NCBI GenBank assembly: GCA_009695305.1
Contig: SIBG01000038.1
Location: 1 to 36,317 of the forward strand
Source of the DNA: Opitutus sp.
GTDB taxonomy: Bacteria; Verrucomicrobiota; Verrucomicrobiia; Opitutales; Opitutaceae
Direction of reading: 5' to 3'
DNA length: 36,317 bases
Below are positions 16,500 to 25,806 of the stretch, one piece after another. Below the pieces are notes generated by a model, which worked only from the letters and a program-made list of their open reading frames with translations, had not been told where the DNA came from and ran no database searches. A program made the position numbers and the translations under genes. The first letter of the stretch is position 1; every line of letters begins with the position of its first letter.

Positions 16500-19034
16500 A
16501 TGTTTCGCCTCGCTGTTCCCAGCTCCCGGCCCCATTCCAGCTGGACCCGCACCCTGCTGGCCGCCGCGCTGGCCGTGGCGGCGAGCTGCGTGAGCGGGGC
16601 GGAGAGTCCGGGCGTGATGCGGTTTCGCGAAAAAGTGAAACCGTTGCTGGTGACCTACTGCTACGACTGTCACGGGGATGGCGAGCGCAAGGGCAATGTC
16701 GCGTTCGATGAGCAGACCACCGAGGCGAAGCTGCTCAACCAGCCGGAGCTCTGGTTGGCCGCACTGAAAAATGTCCGCGCCGGCCTCATGCCGCCCGAGG
16801 ACAACCCGCGGCCCACCGCCGAGGAACTCAAGCATCTCGCCACGTGGATCAAGTCGGATGCGCTCGGCATCGACCCGCAACAGCCCGATCCGGGCCGGGT
16901 TGCCTTGCGCCGGCTCAACCGCGTGGAATATCGCAACACCGTCCGCGACTTGATGGGCGCCGACTTCAACAGCGAAGTGGAGTTTCCGCCCGACGACACG
17001 GGCAACGGTTTCGACAACATCGCCGACGTGCTGACGGTCTCGCCACTGCTGCTGGAAAAGTATCTGCAGGCCGCCGAGACCATGGTGGAGAACACCGTGC
17101 CGAAAGTGTCCCATGTGATGCGCGAACGCGTGTTCACCGGTCGGGATTTCCGGGCGGAGGGTGGGGGACGGAGTGGTGGGGAGAACCTCAGTGTCACCAA
17201 GGCCGCGAGCGTGAAACGGATGGTGACGGTGGACGTGACTGAACACTACCGGCTGGTGGTGGACCTCGACGTTCGTGGATCATTCAATTTTGATCCGGGC
17301 CGCGCCAAAGTTTCCTTCACCGTGGATGGCGAGCCGCGCTTCACTGCAGAGGTGGTCTGGCGGGATAACAAACGTCTCCACTATGATTACGACGAAAGCT
17401 GGACGGCTGGGTCGCATGTCCTGGCGTTTCAACTCGAGCCGCTGGCGCCCGTCGAAACGCCCGTGGTGGCGCCGTTCAACCCCGGGGTGCCGGCCACCGC
17501 CGAACCCGGCGTGCCCGCGAGCGTGCGGCAGCAACCGATCAGCACCCAGACGCGGCTCGATGTGCGGATCGCCTCCGTGAAAGTGCAGGGTCCGCTGCCG
17601 AAAAAATACTGGGCGACCCCGGAAAACTACCAGCGTTTTTTCCCGAACGGCCCGGCGCCGGAAGCGGCCAAGGAGCGCGACGCCTATGCGCGCGATGTCC
17701 TGCGTGCTTTTGCCACGCGCGCGTTCCGCCGGCCCGTCGGGGAGGCCAAGCTCGACCAGCTCACCGCGATCGCGCAGCGAGTCTACCGGCAGCAGGGAAA
17801 GACGTTCGAAGAAGGCATCGCCCAGGCGATGATGGGCGTGCTGGCGTCGCCGTATTTTCTCTTTCGCCTCGAGCCGGTGGCGGCGGGCCGGGCGACGGGC
17901 GCGCCGGTGTTCGTGGATGATTACGCGCTGGCGTCGCGACTCTCGTATTTTCTCTGGTCGACCATGCCGGACGAGGAACTATTCCGGCTGGCGGCCCAGG
18001 GCGAATTGCGGGCGAATCTATCCGCGCAGGTGAAGCGCATGCTGGGCGACGCCCGCTCGCAGTCCCTGGTGCGCAACTTTACCGGCCAGTGGTTGCAGGC
18101 TCGCGACGTCGAGACGGTGTCGATTAACGCCCGGGCGGCGCTGGGCCTGAGCGATCCGCGGCGCGGTGGTGGTGGCGGCCCGCGGGTGGAGTTTGATGCC
18201 GAGCTGCGCAAGGCGATGCGCAGCGAGACCGAGATGTGTTTTGACGCCGTCATGCGGGAGGACCGGAGCGTGCTCGAACTGCTCGCGAGCGATTACACGT
18301 TTCTCAATGAACGCCTCGCCACGCACTACGGCATCCCGGGTGTGACCGGCGAGGAGCTGCGCCGGGTAACCCTGCCCGCGGACAGTCCGCGGGGTGGCGT
18401 GTTGACGCAGGGCACGATGCTCACGGTGACGTCAAATCCGACGCGCACCTCGCCGGTGAAGCGCGGACTATTTATTCTGGAAAACATCCTCGGCACTCCG
18501 CCGCCACCGCCGCCGCCGGACGTGCCGGCGCTGGAGGAGGCCAAAAAAGATTTCAAGGGCCGCGAGCCCACCTTGCGGGAGATGCTCTCCGTGCACCGCA
18601 GCAATAAGCTTTGCGCTTCGTGTCACGCGCGGATGGATCCGATTGGTTTCGCGTTGGAGAATTTCACCGCGCTGGGCACCTGGCGCGACACCGAGGCGAG
18701 GCAGCCGATTGATGCGACGGGGAAACTGGTCACAGGCGAAACCTTCTCGGACGTGCGTGAGCTTAAGCGGGTCCTCACCCATGAACGCCGGCTGGACTAC
18801 TATCGGTGCCTGACGGAAAAACTTTTTACCTACGCTCTCGGCCGGGGCGTCGGTCCGCGCGACCTCGGCACGATCGATCAGATCGTCGATCAGCTGGACC
18901 AGGAGCACGGCCGGTTTGGCGCCCTGCTCACTGGAATCATCGAATCTCCAGCCTTCCAAATGCAGCGCACCTCGGCCAAGGTTGCGGCGGTCCCTTTCGT
19001 CGTCCCCTCACTCGCCTCGACCACCGCCCCATGA
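16500..19034 (+). CDS. Exported DUF1592-family multi-domain protein with two CxxCH heme motifs (module A)
   Basis: This 844-residue protein has the planctomycete/verrucomicrobial layout of cytochrome-like and PSD domains. A signal peptide ends near residue 34. A cytochrome c-like segment carries CYDCHG (Cys54, Cys57, His58). DUF1587 follows (LRRLNRVEYRNTVRDLMG, about 138-155), then a beta-rich, possibly carbohydrate-binding region (about 225-360). DUF1595 and DUF1592 come next (FATRAFRRPV; SRLSYFLWSTMPDEEL), then DUF1588 (LTVTSNPTRTSPVKRG, a proline run, CASCHARMDPIGFALENF with Cys705, Cys708, His709) and DUF1585. No catalytic activity has been assigned to this family. Heme attachment is inferred from the CxxCH motifs. 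The stop overlaps the start of the DUF1552 gene (ATGA), so the two are translationally coupled. No strong ribosome binding site precedes 16500. Confidence 0.9.
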   Translation: MFRLAVPSSRPHSSWTRTLLAAALAVAASCVSGAESPGVMRFREKVKPLLVTYCYDCHGDGERKGNVAFDEQTTEAKLLNQPELWLAALKNVRAGLMPPEDNPRPTAEELKHLATWIKSDALGIDPQQPDPGRVALRRLNRVEYRNTVRDLMGADFNSEVEFPPDDTGNGFDNIADVLTVSPLLLEKYLQAAETMVENTVPKVSHVMRERVFTGRDFRAEGGGRSGGENLSVTKAASVKRMVTVDVTEHYRLVVDLDVRGSFNFDPGRAKVSFTVDGEPRFTAEVVWRDNKRLHYDYDESWTAGSHVLAFQLEPLAPVETPVVAPFNPGVPATAEPGVPASVRQQPISTQTRLDVRIASVKVQGPLPKKYWATPENYQRFFPNGPAPEAAKERDAYARDVLRAFATRAFRRPVGEAKLDQLTAIAQRVYRQQGKTFEEGIAQAMMGVLASPYFLFRLEPVAAGRATGAPVFVDDYALASRLSYFLWSTMPDEELFRLAAQGELRANLSAQVKRMLGDARSQSLVRNFTGQWLQARDVETVSINARAALGLSDPRRGGGGGPRVEFDAELRKAMRSETEMCFDAVMREDRSVLELLASDYTFLNERLATHYGIPGVTGEELRRVTLPADSPRGGVLTQGTMLTVTSNPTRTSPVKRGLFILENILGTPPPPPPPDVPALEEAKKDFKGREPTLREMLSVHRSNKLCASCHARMDPIGFALENFTALGTWRDTEARQPIDATGKLVTGETFSDVRELKRVLTHERRLDYYRCLTEKLFTYALGRGVGPRDLGTIDQIVDQLDQEHGRFGALLTGIIESPAFQMQRTSAKVAAVPFVVPSLASTTAP

Positions 19035-20452
19035 AAACTCCGCGCTCCACCAGCTCCCGCAGCCGTGCGACCGAGCGTCGCCTCGCCTTCAGCCGTCGTC
19101 ATTTCCTCCGGGGACTCGGGGCCTGCGTGGCCTTGCCGGTGCTTGAGTCGGCGCTGGGAGCGATGGCGCGCGCGGCGGTGCCGGCGGCTGCCGCGGGTGG
19201 CGGAGCCCTGGCGACCACCAGCACCGGGGCGCCGCTGCGCACCGCGTTTGTCTATTTTCCGAATGGCGCAATTCCGGGCGCGTGGTGGCCGACGGGCGAA
19301 GGCCGGGCCTTTGAACTGGGCCGCACGATGCAACCGCTGGAGCCGCTGCAAGGGGCGATTCAGGTGCTGGGTGGGCTCGACCATAAGAATGCCGCGGCCG
19401 GCAATGACGGTGCCGGTGACCACGCCCGGGCCAACGCGACGTTTCTCACCGGCGCCCGCGCGCGCAAGACGGACACCGTTGACGTTCGGGTGGGTGTTTC
19501 CGTCGACCAAGTCATCGCGCAGCGGGTCGGCCACCTCACGCGTTTTCCTTCGCTGGAACTTTCCTGCGACAGTGTGCGCAAGGCGGGGCGCTGCGATTCG
19601 GGCTACTCGTGCGCCTACCAATACAATCTTTCCTGGCAGTCGGCCACGACGCCGGTGGCGCCCGAGCCGAACCCGCGGTTGGTTTTCGAGCGGCTCTTTG
19701 GCAGTGGCGCGCCCGCCGAGCGGCAGCAGAACTACGCGCTCCGCCGGGCCACGCAAAAATCGTTGCTCGATTTCGTGATGGATGACGCCCGGGCCCTGCA
19801 GGGCGAACTGGGGCGCAACGATCAACAGAAACTCGACGAGTATCTCACGGGCGTGCGGGAGATCGAGCAGCGCATCCAGCGTTCGGAAAGTTTCGGGGCC
19901 TTGCCTGATCCGCAAGCCGCGACGCCAGCTGGCATTCCGGCGAACTATGGCGATCACATGGACATCATGTTTGATCTGCTGGCGATGACCTTTCGCACCG
20001 ATTCGACCCGGATCGCCACGCTGCTGCTCGCCGGTGACGGCTCGAACCGGCCGTTTCCGCAGATCGGCATTCCGGAGGGTCACCATTTTTGCACCCATCA
20101 CCGCAACACTGCTGAGCTGGTGGACAAGGTCACCCAGATCGATCTCTACTACATGCAGCATTTCGCCCGCTTCCTGAAGAAACTTGAGGAAATGAAAGAC
20201 GTGGATGGCCACTCGGTGCTCCACAATTCGATGATTGTTTACGGCTCCGGCAACGCCGATGGCAATCGGCACACGCACGACAATCTGCCGATCATCCTCG
20301 CCGGTAGCGGGGGAGGCACGCTCACTCCGGGACGTTACGCGAAACTGGGTGGCCGGCCGATGAGCGACCTGTTCCTCAGCCTGTCCGACCGGATGGGTGC
20401 GAAAGACGTGGAGCGGATCGGCGATTCGAGCGGCCGCCTCAGCAGCGTGTAA
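19031..20452 (+). CDS. Tat-exported DUF1552 (HXXSHH) family protein (module A)
   Basis: From the ATG at 19031 this protein is 473 residues. The frame is open further upstream, but the N-terminus from 19031 is a clean Tat signal, SRRHFLRGLGACVALPVLES (about 22-41). The mature part has VYFPNGAIPGAWWP, GDHARANATFLTG, SLELSCDSVR and CDSGYSCAYQYNLSW. The family motif HXXSHH appears as H-F-C-T-H-H (352-357), with Thr for Ser. It ends with YGSGNADGNRHTHDNLP. These features suggest a metal-binding enzyme of the phosphatase/sulfatase-like superfamily, but that is inference. It overlaps the DUF1592 gene by four bases, which argues that the products work together in the periplasm. It converges with the spermidine synthase-like gene. 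Confidence 0.9.
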   Translation: MKTPRSTSSRSRATERRLAFSRRHFLRGLGACVALPVLESALGAMARAAVPAAAAGGGALATTSTGAPLRTAFVYFPNGAIPGAWWPTGEGRAFELGRTMQPLEPLQGAIQVLGGLDHKNAAAGNDGAGDHARANATFLTGARARKTDTVDVRVGVSVDQVIAQRVGHLTRFPSLELSCDSVRKAGRCDSGYSCAYQYNLSWQSATTPVAPEPNPRLVFERLFGSGAPAERQQNYALRRATQKSLLDFVMDDARALQGELGRNDQQKLDEYLTGVREIEQRIQRSESFGALPDPQAATPAGIPANYGDHMDIMFDLLAMTFRTDSTRIATLLLAGDGSNRPFPQIGIPEGHHFCTHHRNTAELVDKVTQIDLYYMQHFARFLKKLEEMKDVDGHSVLHNSMIVYGSGNADGNRHTHDNLPIILAGSGGGTLTPGRYAKLGGRPMSDLFLSLSDRMGAKDVERIGDSSGRLSSV

Positions 20453-20482
20453 TCGCGTGGTGAGTGGCGCGGCGACGGGACG

Positions 20483-22852
20483 TCATGGTCTCGTTGACGC
20501 CGGCAGCGGCGGGTCGACCTTTTTCTCCGGGAAAATTTCTGCGGGCATCCGGCGATAGCGCAACAGCTCGCCGTAGGCGGCGGCACCGAGGTTCGAGTCG
20601 AGTTGCCGACCGGCCAGATACTGCAGGCGCAGGCTGCGATCCTGGTTGAGTTCAGCAGTTTTCAGCCAGGTTTTCAGATCCGCGGCCAGTCCGGCAAACG
20701 CGTCCAACAGGCTGGCCGCCGAGCCGAGATTGACACTGGCCAGCGAGTGCTTCACGGCCGCGTGATCGGAGCGATCAAGCCGTTGTTGCAGCGCCTCGGC
20801 GTCGACGCGGAGGGGCGCGATCTGGCCCAGCATCACGACGTCGTAGCCGTATCCCTCGTCATCGTTGCCCCAGACGGTGCCATGGGGAAACACGGAGAAA
20901 AAGGTCGCGATTTCACTCTGCACGGCCGCGCGGTTGCTTTCGTAGAAGGGCACCCACTGCGTTACGAAACCACCCGGGTTCAGGTGCTGACGGCACAATT
21001 GGAAATACTCCTGCGAATAAAGCACGGCCGCGCCCTTCACCCACGGATGAATCGGGTCGGAGGTGATGATGTCGAACTTCTCCGGTGTGGTTGCGAGGTA
21101 GTGCCGCGCGTCATCATAGATCACCTCAACGCGCCGGTCGTGCAGCACGTCGTGGTTTTCCACTTCGAAGCGGGTGGCGATGGCGCGGGGGATCAGCGGT
21201 TCGATTTCGCAGATCACGATGCGGCTGATCGACGGATGCGGCACAAACGAGCCCGCAGTCACACCCGCCCCACAACCGACGATCAGGACGGAGCGCGGCT
21301 GAGGATGAAACAGCGCCGGGATGTGCCCGAGCATCCGCTGGAGTCGCATGTCCTTGAACAGGCTCGACGCTTCCGTTTTCCCGCTGACGTGAAAGTAGCG
21401 CGCGCCCTCGGCCGTCTCCGTCACGGCGACGGAGGCGTTGATGCCCTCGCCGAAAAACTGAAGCTTGGCGGTTTGGTCGCCGGTGAGAAACTGGCGACCG
21501 TAGGCGACGAGTTGCCAGGGAATGCTTGGCAGATGCAGGCCGACGAAAACGGCCAGCATCATCGCCATGGCGGTGCTGCTCCAACCTGCAAGGGAGCGCG
21601 GCGCGAACGCGAGCACGGCTCCGAGCGCGGACAGCGCGATGAGCAGTTGCTCGGTCTGCCGCGTGCCGAGCCAGGGGAAGAGCACCAGGCTCGTGAGCAC
21701 CGCGCCGATGATGGCGCCGAGGGTGTTGGCGGCATAAATGCGGCTGACGAGCCGGCCGGAATCCAGCCCCCCGGTCGTGGCGGCGAGCGCCAGGGGGAAG
21801 CTCGCGCCCCACAAGCCGGCCGCGGGCAAAATTGCCCAGGCGCAGCGGACGAGATCGAATCGAAATTTTAATCCGGCATTCATGGCGAGCACTGGATCAA
21901 TCGGCCAGAAGGGCAGTGAGCGGGTCACAGCATGCGCCGCCCAGGCGATGGCGGCTACCTGGAGCAGCTGGCAGCAGCCCAGCGCGAACCGTGGGCGCAA
22001 TGTATGGCGCGCGATCAGCGAGCCGAGGCTGCTGCCGAGGCCGAGGCCCGCGAGAAACACCGCGAGGATGATGGAGAAAGTATACACCGTCGCGCCGAGC
22101 AAGAGGGATAGCAGGCGCGTCCAGATCACCTCGGCTGACAGCGCGCACGCGCCCGACAACGCAATCGTCAGCCACACGGCGCGCGCACCGGGCGGCGTGG
22201 TGGGCGGATTTTCAGCCGAGGCGGAATCGACGCGGGCGGGACGCGGCGCCACGCCGGCGAGGCCGAACGCCAGGAGCGCGACGGTGAGGTTGAGGGCCAC
22301 GGCGCACCAAGTCGCCGTGGCCAGGTCGTAAAGGCGCAGTAGATAAAATCCGGCCACGAGGCAGCCGCCGACGGCCCCGACGGTGTTACCGCCGTAAAAA
22401 ATTCCCAGCCACGAAATGCCGCGCGGGGTCGTCTCAACCCATCGGGCAATTGCGGGCAGGGTCGCGCCCATCAGCATCGTCGGAGGCAGCAGGCATCCGG
22501 CGCAGACGACGCCCCGCAGCAAAATCCCCGGCAGTCCGTGGCCCGCACTGCTGACATAAAACCGGCCAACCGCGGGCATCGCAAACAGCACCAGCACCCC
22601 CGCGAGACCGATGCCCAACTCCAGCAGCGCATAGACGCGCAGCGGATGCCGGGCGGCGGAAACGAGGCGTGGCAGCGCGAGGCTACCCAGGCACATCCCG
22701 CCCATGAAAGTGCCGAGCAGCACCGCGAGTGAAACCGCCGACGAGCCCACGACAAATTGCAGGAGTTGAAACCAAACGATTTCGTAGATCAACGCGGCGC
22801 AACCGCTGCCAACGAAGAGCACCAGCAGCAGGGGTAGAATCCGGCGGGACAT
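20483..22852 (-). CDS. Fused multi-pass membrane / spermidine synthase-like protein
   Basis: This 789-residue protein has two halves. Residues ~5-470 hold about twelve hydrophobic segments (for example LPLLLVLFVGSGCAALIYEI and AVLLGTFMGGMCLGSLAL), as in membrane proteins annotated as fused MFS/spermidine synthase. Residues ~490-720 form a SpeE-like Rossmann fold with VLIVGCGAGVTAG, an acidic strand end ICEIEPLIPRA, YDDARHYL, and ITSDPIHPW corresponding to the aminopropyltransferase catalytic Asp region. A helical tail follows. Whether it makes polyamines is not known; membrane-fused members have no settled substrate. It is the last gene of the minus-strand run, following a 63-residue ORF by 11 bases, and converges with the DUF1552 gene. 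Confidence 0.85.
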   Translation of the reverse strand: MSRRILPLLLVLFVGSGCAALIYEIVWFQLLQFVVGSSAVSLAVLLGTFMGGMCLGSLALPRLVSAARHPLRVYALLELGIGLAGVLVLFAMPAVGRFYVSSAGHGLPGILLRGVVCAGCLLPPTMLMGATLPAIARWVETTPRGISWLGIFYGGNTVGAVGGCLVAGFYLLRLYDLATATWCAVALNLTVALLAFGLAGVAPRPARVDSASAENPPTTPPGARAVWLTIALSGACALSAEVIWTRLLSLLLGATVYTFSIILAVFLAGLGLGSSLGSLIARHTLRPRFALGCCQLLQVAAIAWAAHAVTRSLPFWPIDPVLAMNAGLKFRFDLVRCAWAILPAAGLWGASFPLALAATTGGLDSGRLVSRIYAANTLGAIIGAVLTSLVLFPWLGTRQTEQLLIALSALGAVLAFAPRSLAGWSSTAMAMMLAVFVGLHLPSIPWQLVAYGRQFLTGDQTAKLQFFGEGINASVAVTETAEGARYFHVSGKTEASSLFKDMRLQRMLGHIPALFHPQPRSVLIVGCGAGVTAGSFVPHPSISRIVICEIEPLIPRAIATRFEVENHDVLHDRRVEVIYDDARHYLATTPEKFDIITSDPIHPWVKGAAVLYSQEYFQLCRQHLNPGGFVTQWVPFYESNRAAVQSEIATFFSVFPHGTVWGNDDEGYGYDVVMLGQIAPLRVDAEALQQRLDRSDHAAVKHSLASVNLGSAASLLDAFAGLAADLKTWLKTAELNQDRSLRLQYLAGRQLDSNLGAAAYGELLRYRRMPAEIFPEKKVDPPLPASTRP

Positions 22853-22863
22853 GCGGTCGGAAA

Positions 22864-23055
22864 CTAGCGAGCTGAGCTACGCGGGCGCACGGGATGGTCG
22901 AGCGCGTCGGCGCTCCATGCGAGGTGCCGGCCGTTTTCGCCGTTTTTGGTGACGGCGGAGAAGAGGTAGGCGAGGGCCGGCGCCGCCACGCCGGCCGTGA
23001 TGGTGGCGAACACGGAACTGAGGAAAAACCGGAGACCGACGCGCGGGTGGATCAT
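22864..23055 (-). CDS. Small hypothetical membrane protein
   Basis: This 63-residue ORF is co-directional with its neighbours and fits snugly between them (35 bases after the esterase stop, 11 bases before the next start). It has a hydrophobic segment, FFLSSVFATITAGVAAPALA (about 10-29, continuing a few residues), and a polar C-terminal half with basic residues. A weak GGAT lies 12 bases before the ATG. No family was recognised. It may be a single-pass membrane protein or a chance frame; snug spacing and the clear hydrophobic segment favour the former. Confidence 0.4.
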   Translation of the reverse strand: MIHPRVGLRFFLSSVFATITAGVAAPALAYLFSAVTKNGENGRHLAWSADALDHPVRPRSSAR

Positions 23056-23090
23056 TGGCGGATCAAAATCCAGGTGAGATCCGGCTGTTC

Positions 23091-24398
23091 TCAGTCGCCG
23101 AGTGGGCGCTGGTTGGTGAAGTTCGGGCTGGGCGGAAGGGCGAACGCATCGACGTCATCGGGATGAGCGGGATCGAATCCCTTGAAGTCGTCCACGATGA
23201 ATTTCGCGAGCGGGAGTTGGTTGGTGCGGAGTCCCTGCACGATGCACTTGGCGAGCTCGTAGCTGCCGTAGTTGTCGTGGTGCGTGGGGTCGCGCGATGG
23301 GCCGGTGCCAGCAAACGCGCGGTAGGCCTGGTCTTTTCCGAGCGCCTCGTAGAAGAGTATGCTCATGGCGTTGAGGTCAATGAACGTGACGCCGAGCCCC
23401 TTCGCCGCCTGGCGCGACGCCTCGGCGTAGTCAGCGAGGGAGGGCTTGATTTTGCCGTCGGCGGTAAAGTTGCGTCGCTCCATCGGCGAGACGATCACGG
23501 GCGTGCCGCCGTGGGCGCGGACCGCATCAACGTGCTGCTTGATTTCCTTCTGGTAGGTCGTGAACGGGCCTCCGGTGCCGGCGGCGATCTGCTTCTGGTC
23601 GTTGTGGCCAAACTGCATGATCATCCAGTCGCCGGGCTTCATCACGCTGAGCATCTTGTCGAGCCGGCGGCGGCCGAGGGAGTCGCGATAGGTCTCGCCC
23701 GACTCGCCGTGGTTGGCGATCGCGATGCCGGGCTTGAAGAAGCGGGTGAACGACTGACCCCAACTGCTGAACGGCTCGCGCGACTGATCACCTACCGTCG
23801 AGTCGCCAATGAGGAAAACCGTCGGCACGTCGACCGGCGTGATTTCGAGAGCGGAGAGGGCGGGGTGCGAGTTGTTAAATTCAAGGGTGAGTAAATCATC
23901 CCAGCCCCAGGCCTCTTGGGTCGTCTCCCGCGGCGCCTTTAACTTGACCGCCCCCGCCTTGATGTGGCCGACGGCGGCGATCTTGGGGTTGCGCGTATTG
24001 ACGATGAAACTGACGGTCGCGAATTTTCCGGCGGTGGTGTGGATTTTTTCCACCATCAGGCGGCGTAGTTCGGCTTTGATCGTGGTCGTGCTCTCGACCT
24101 GGGCGTCACCCAGCGTGACGGTCACACGATAATTGCCCTCCGCCGGCACCTTGACGGAGAAGAAAAACGGCTGATCGCTCGTGACGCTGCGAATCCCGCG
24201 AATCAAGGTCGCTCCCGCTTCGAAACCGAAGCCGCGATCCTTCGAGTAAACCATCCCGGGGTCCACCGGCGTGACGCCCGGCGCAGTGCTGCCGGATCCA
24301 AAATTGAATCTAAACAAGGGCGGCTCGGGCGCCGGGGCTGGCGCAACGCACGCGGCGAGCGCGAGCGGGAGGAGAACGAGGACGGGGGCGAATTTCAT
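23091..24398 (-). CDS. Rhamnogalacturonan acetylesterase-like SGNH lipoprotein (CE12 type), copy 1
   Basis: This is a predicted secreted esterase that removes acetyl groups from rhamnogalacturonan. The 435-residue protein starts with a lipoprotein signal (LPLALAAC, lipid Cys17) followed by a Pro/Ala linker. Residues ~28-190 form a beta-sandwich, galactose-binding-like domain (FRFNFGSG, GNYRVTVTLGD). The SGNH catalytic domain follows: block I FLIGDSTVGDQ with nucleophile Ser200, block II HGESGET (230-236), block III QFGHNDQK (GHND 264-267), and block V DPTHHDNYGS with Asp370 and His373. The same two-domain plan is seen in copy 2 just upstream, so the pair probably arose by duplication. The gap before it (24399-24450) holds only a weak seven-pair hairpin. 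Confidence 0.9.
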   Translation of the reverse strand: MKFAPVLVLLPLALAACVAPAPAPEPPLFRFNFGSGSTAPGVTPVDPGMVYSKDRGFGFEAGATLIRGIRSVTSDQPFFFSVKVPAEGNYRVTVTLGDAQVESTTTIKAELRRLMVEKIHTTAGKFATVSFIVNTRNPKIAAVGHIKAGAVKLKAPRETTQEAWGWDDLLTLEFNNSHPALSALEITPVDVPTVFLIGDSTVGDQSREPFSSWGQSFTRFFKPGIAIANHGESGETYRDSLGRRRLDKMLSVMKPGDWMIMQFGHNDQKQIAAGTGGPFTTYQKEIKQHVDAVRAHGGTPVIVSPMERRNFTADGKIKPSLADYAEASRQAAKGLGVTFIDLNAMSILFYEALGKDQAYRAFAGTGPSRDPTHHDNYGSYELAKCIVQGLRTNQLPLAKFIVDDFKGFDPAHPDDVDAFALPPSPNFTNQRPLGD

Positions 24399-24450
24399 GA
24401 AAATCAGCGGAAGGTGCCGGGTGAACTGGCCTGTGACAACCCGGCGCCGC

Positions 24451-25806
24451 CTATTTGTCGCGCGGTGCCTGATTCAAGCGGCCGAGACTGGCGGGGATGG
24501 TCCAAGTCTCGACCTCGTCGGGCTGCGCAGGGTCGAAGCCTGTAAAGTCGTCGACAATGGATTTCGCGAGATCGAGCCCGTTGGCTTTGAGGCCGGCGAC
24601 GACGCACTTGGCGATTTCGTAGCTGCCGTAGTTATTGTGGTGCGTCGGGTCGCGCCGCTCGCCGTAGCCGCTGAAAGCGAGCGGAGATTTCTGCGGCCCG
24701 AGCGTTTCGTAGAGGGTCGCGCTCAGGCCGGCGAGGTCGATGAAGGCGACGTTCTCCTCCTGCGCGACTTGACGCACGGCAGCGGGATAGTCGCCGTGGG
24801 AATTGCGGATTTTTCCGCTGGCGTCGAACTGCCGGCGCTGGACAGGCGAGCAGAGCACGGGAATCGCGCCGCGCCGCCGCGCCTCGGCGACGAAGACTTT
24901 GAGGTAGGCTCGGTAAGTGGTGCCGGCTTCGACGTAGGTCTGCGGCCAGCTCACCTTCTCGTCATTGTGGCCGAACTGCACGAGGAGGTAGTCGCCCGGT
25001 TTCATCTGGCCGAGGAGCTTGTCGAGGCGCAGTTCGGTGATGAACGACTTCAAGGTCTCGCCGGATTCGGCGTGGTTCGCGATGGCGACGTTTGATTTAA
25101 AGAAGCGAGGCAGCATCTGACCCCAACTGTTGCCGGGCTCGCGCGGCTGATCGGTGACGGTCGAGTCGCCGGCGACAAAGACCGTGATCGCATCGTCGAC
25201 CTTGGTGAGCTCGACCGCGCAGACGCACGGGCGCGAGTTATTGAATTCGAGGGTGAGCTTGTCATCCCAGTGCAGCACCAGGCCGTTGGGGCCGTTCTCA
25301 CGTTGGTTGAGTTCGACGTGATCGCCGCCGGGCGCGTTGAGCGGCGGCGGCGGGACCTTCGCGTTGCGGACATTGACCGTGAAGGAGCGGGTTTCGAACT
25401 GGCCCTGCTTGGTCGAGACTTTCTCGAGCATGAGCCGGCGCGATTCGGCTTTGACAGTGGTGAGCGATTCGCCGCCGGCGTCGCCGAGGATGACGGTGAT
25501 GCGGTAATTTCCCTCCGGCACCTGCACGGAGAAGGAAAACGGTTGGTCGCTCGTGATGAAATCACCGCGCAACGGATCGCCGCCGCGGTCCACGGCGGTT
25601 GCGAGCGGGCCGGGTTCAAAGCCAAATCCCCGTTCGGCGCTGTAGGCCAGATCGGGGGTGACGGCGGTGTAGCCCGGTGCGACGGCGCCTGAACCGAAAT
25701 CGAATTTGAATGACGTGGCCTCGGCGGCGTGGGCGGCGAGCGCGAGGCCGGTCCCGAAGGCGGCATAGGCAAGCGCGCGGGCGGAGGGTCGGACTATGGG
25801 TCTCAA
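24451..25806 (-). CDS. Rhamnogalacturonan acetylesterase-like SGNH protein (CE12 type), copy 2
   Basis: The 451-residue form starts at a TTG (complement of 25804-25806) that overlaps the TGA of the preceding lyase gene as TTGA. GAGGG lies ten bases upstream, and the resulting N-terminus is a good signal peptide (RPSARALAYAAFGTGLALAA, cleaved near AHA). An in-frame ATG at 25881 would add 25 highly basic residues inside the lyase gene and was rejected. The beta-sandwich domain (FKFDFGSG, GNYRITVILGD) precedes the SGNH core: FVAGDSTVTDQ (Ser215), NHAESGET (block II with Ala for the usual Gly before Glu), QFGHNDEK and DPTHHNNYGS. It probably acts with copy 1 on acetylated pectin side regions. Confidence 0.88.
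   Translation of the reverse strand: MRPIVRPSARALAYAAFGTGLALAAHAAEATSFKFDFGSGAVAPGYTAVTPDLAYSAERGFGFEPGPLATAVDRGGDPLRGDFITSDQPFSFSVQVPEGNYRITVILGDAGGESLTTVKAESRRLMLEKVSTKQGQFETRSFTVNVRNAKVPPPPLNAPGGDHVELNQRENGPNGLVLHWDDKLTLEFNNSRPCVCAVELTKVDDAITVFVAGDSTVTDQPREPGNSWGQMLPRFFKSNVAIANHAESGETLKSFITELRLDKLLGQMKPGDYLLVQFGHNDEKVSWPQTYVEAGTTYRAYLKVFVAEARRRGAIPVLCSPVQRRQFDASGKIRNSHGDYPAAVRQVAQEENVAFIDLAGLSATLYETLGPQKSPLAFSGYGERRDPTHHNNYGSYEIAKCVVAGLKANGLDLAKSIVDDFTGFDPAQPDEVETWTIPASLGRLNQAPRDK

Noticed and set aside
18482..18530. CCG-rich run in DUF1592 gene A as a simple-sequence repeat of interest
   Set aside because: It encodes the proline run of the DUF1588 region, which is also present in gene B at the same place, so it is a family feature.
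24416..24445. Seven-pair hairpin (GCCGGGT/ACCCGGC) between the two acetylesterase genes
   Set aside because: It has a 16-base loop and no U-tract; too weak to call a terminator in a GC-rich genome.
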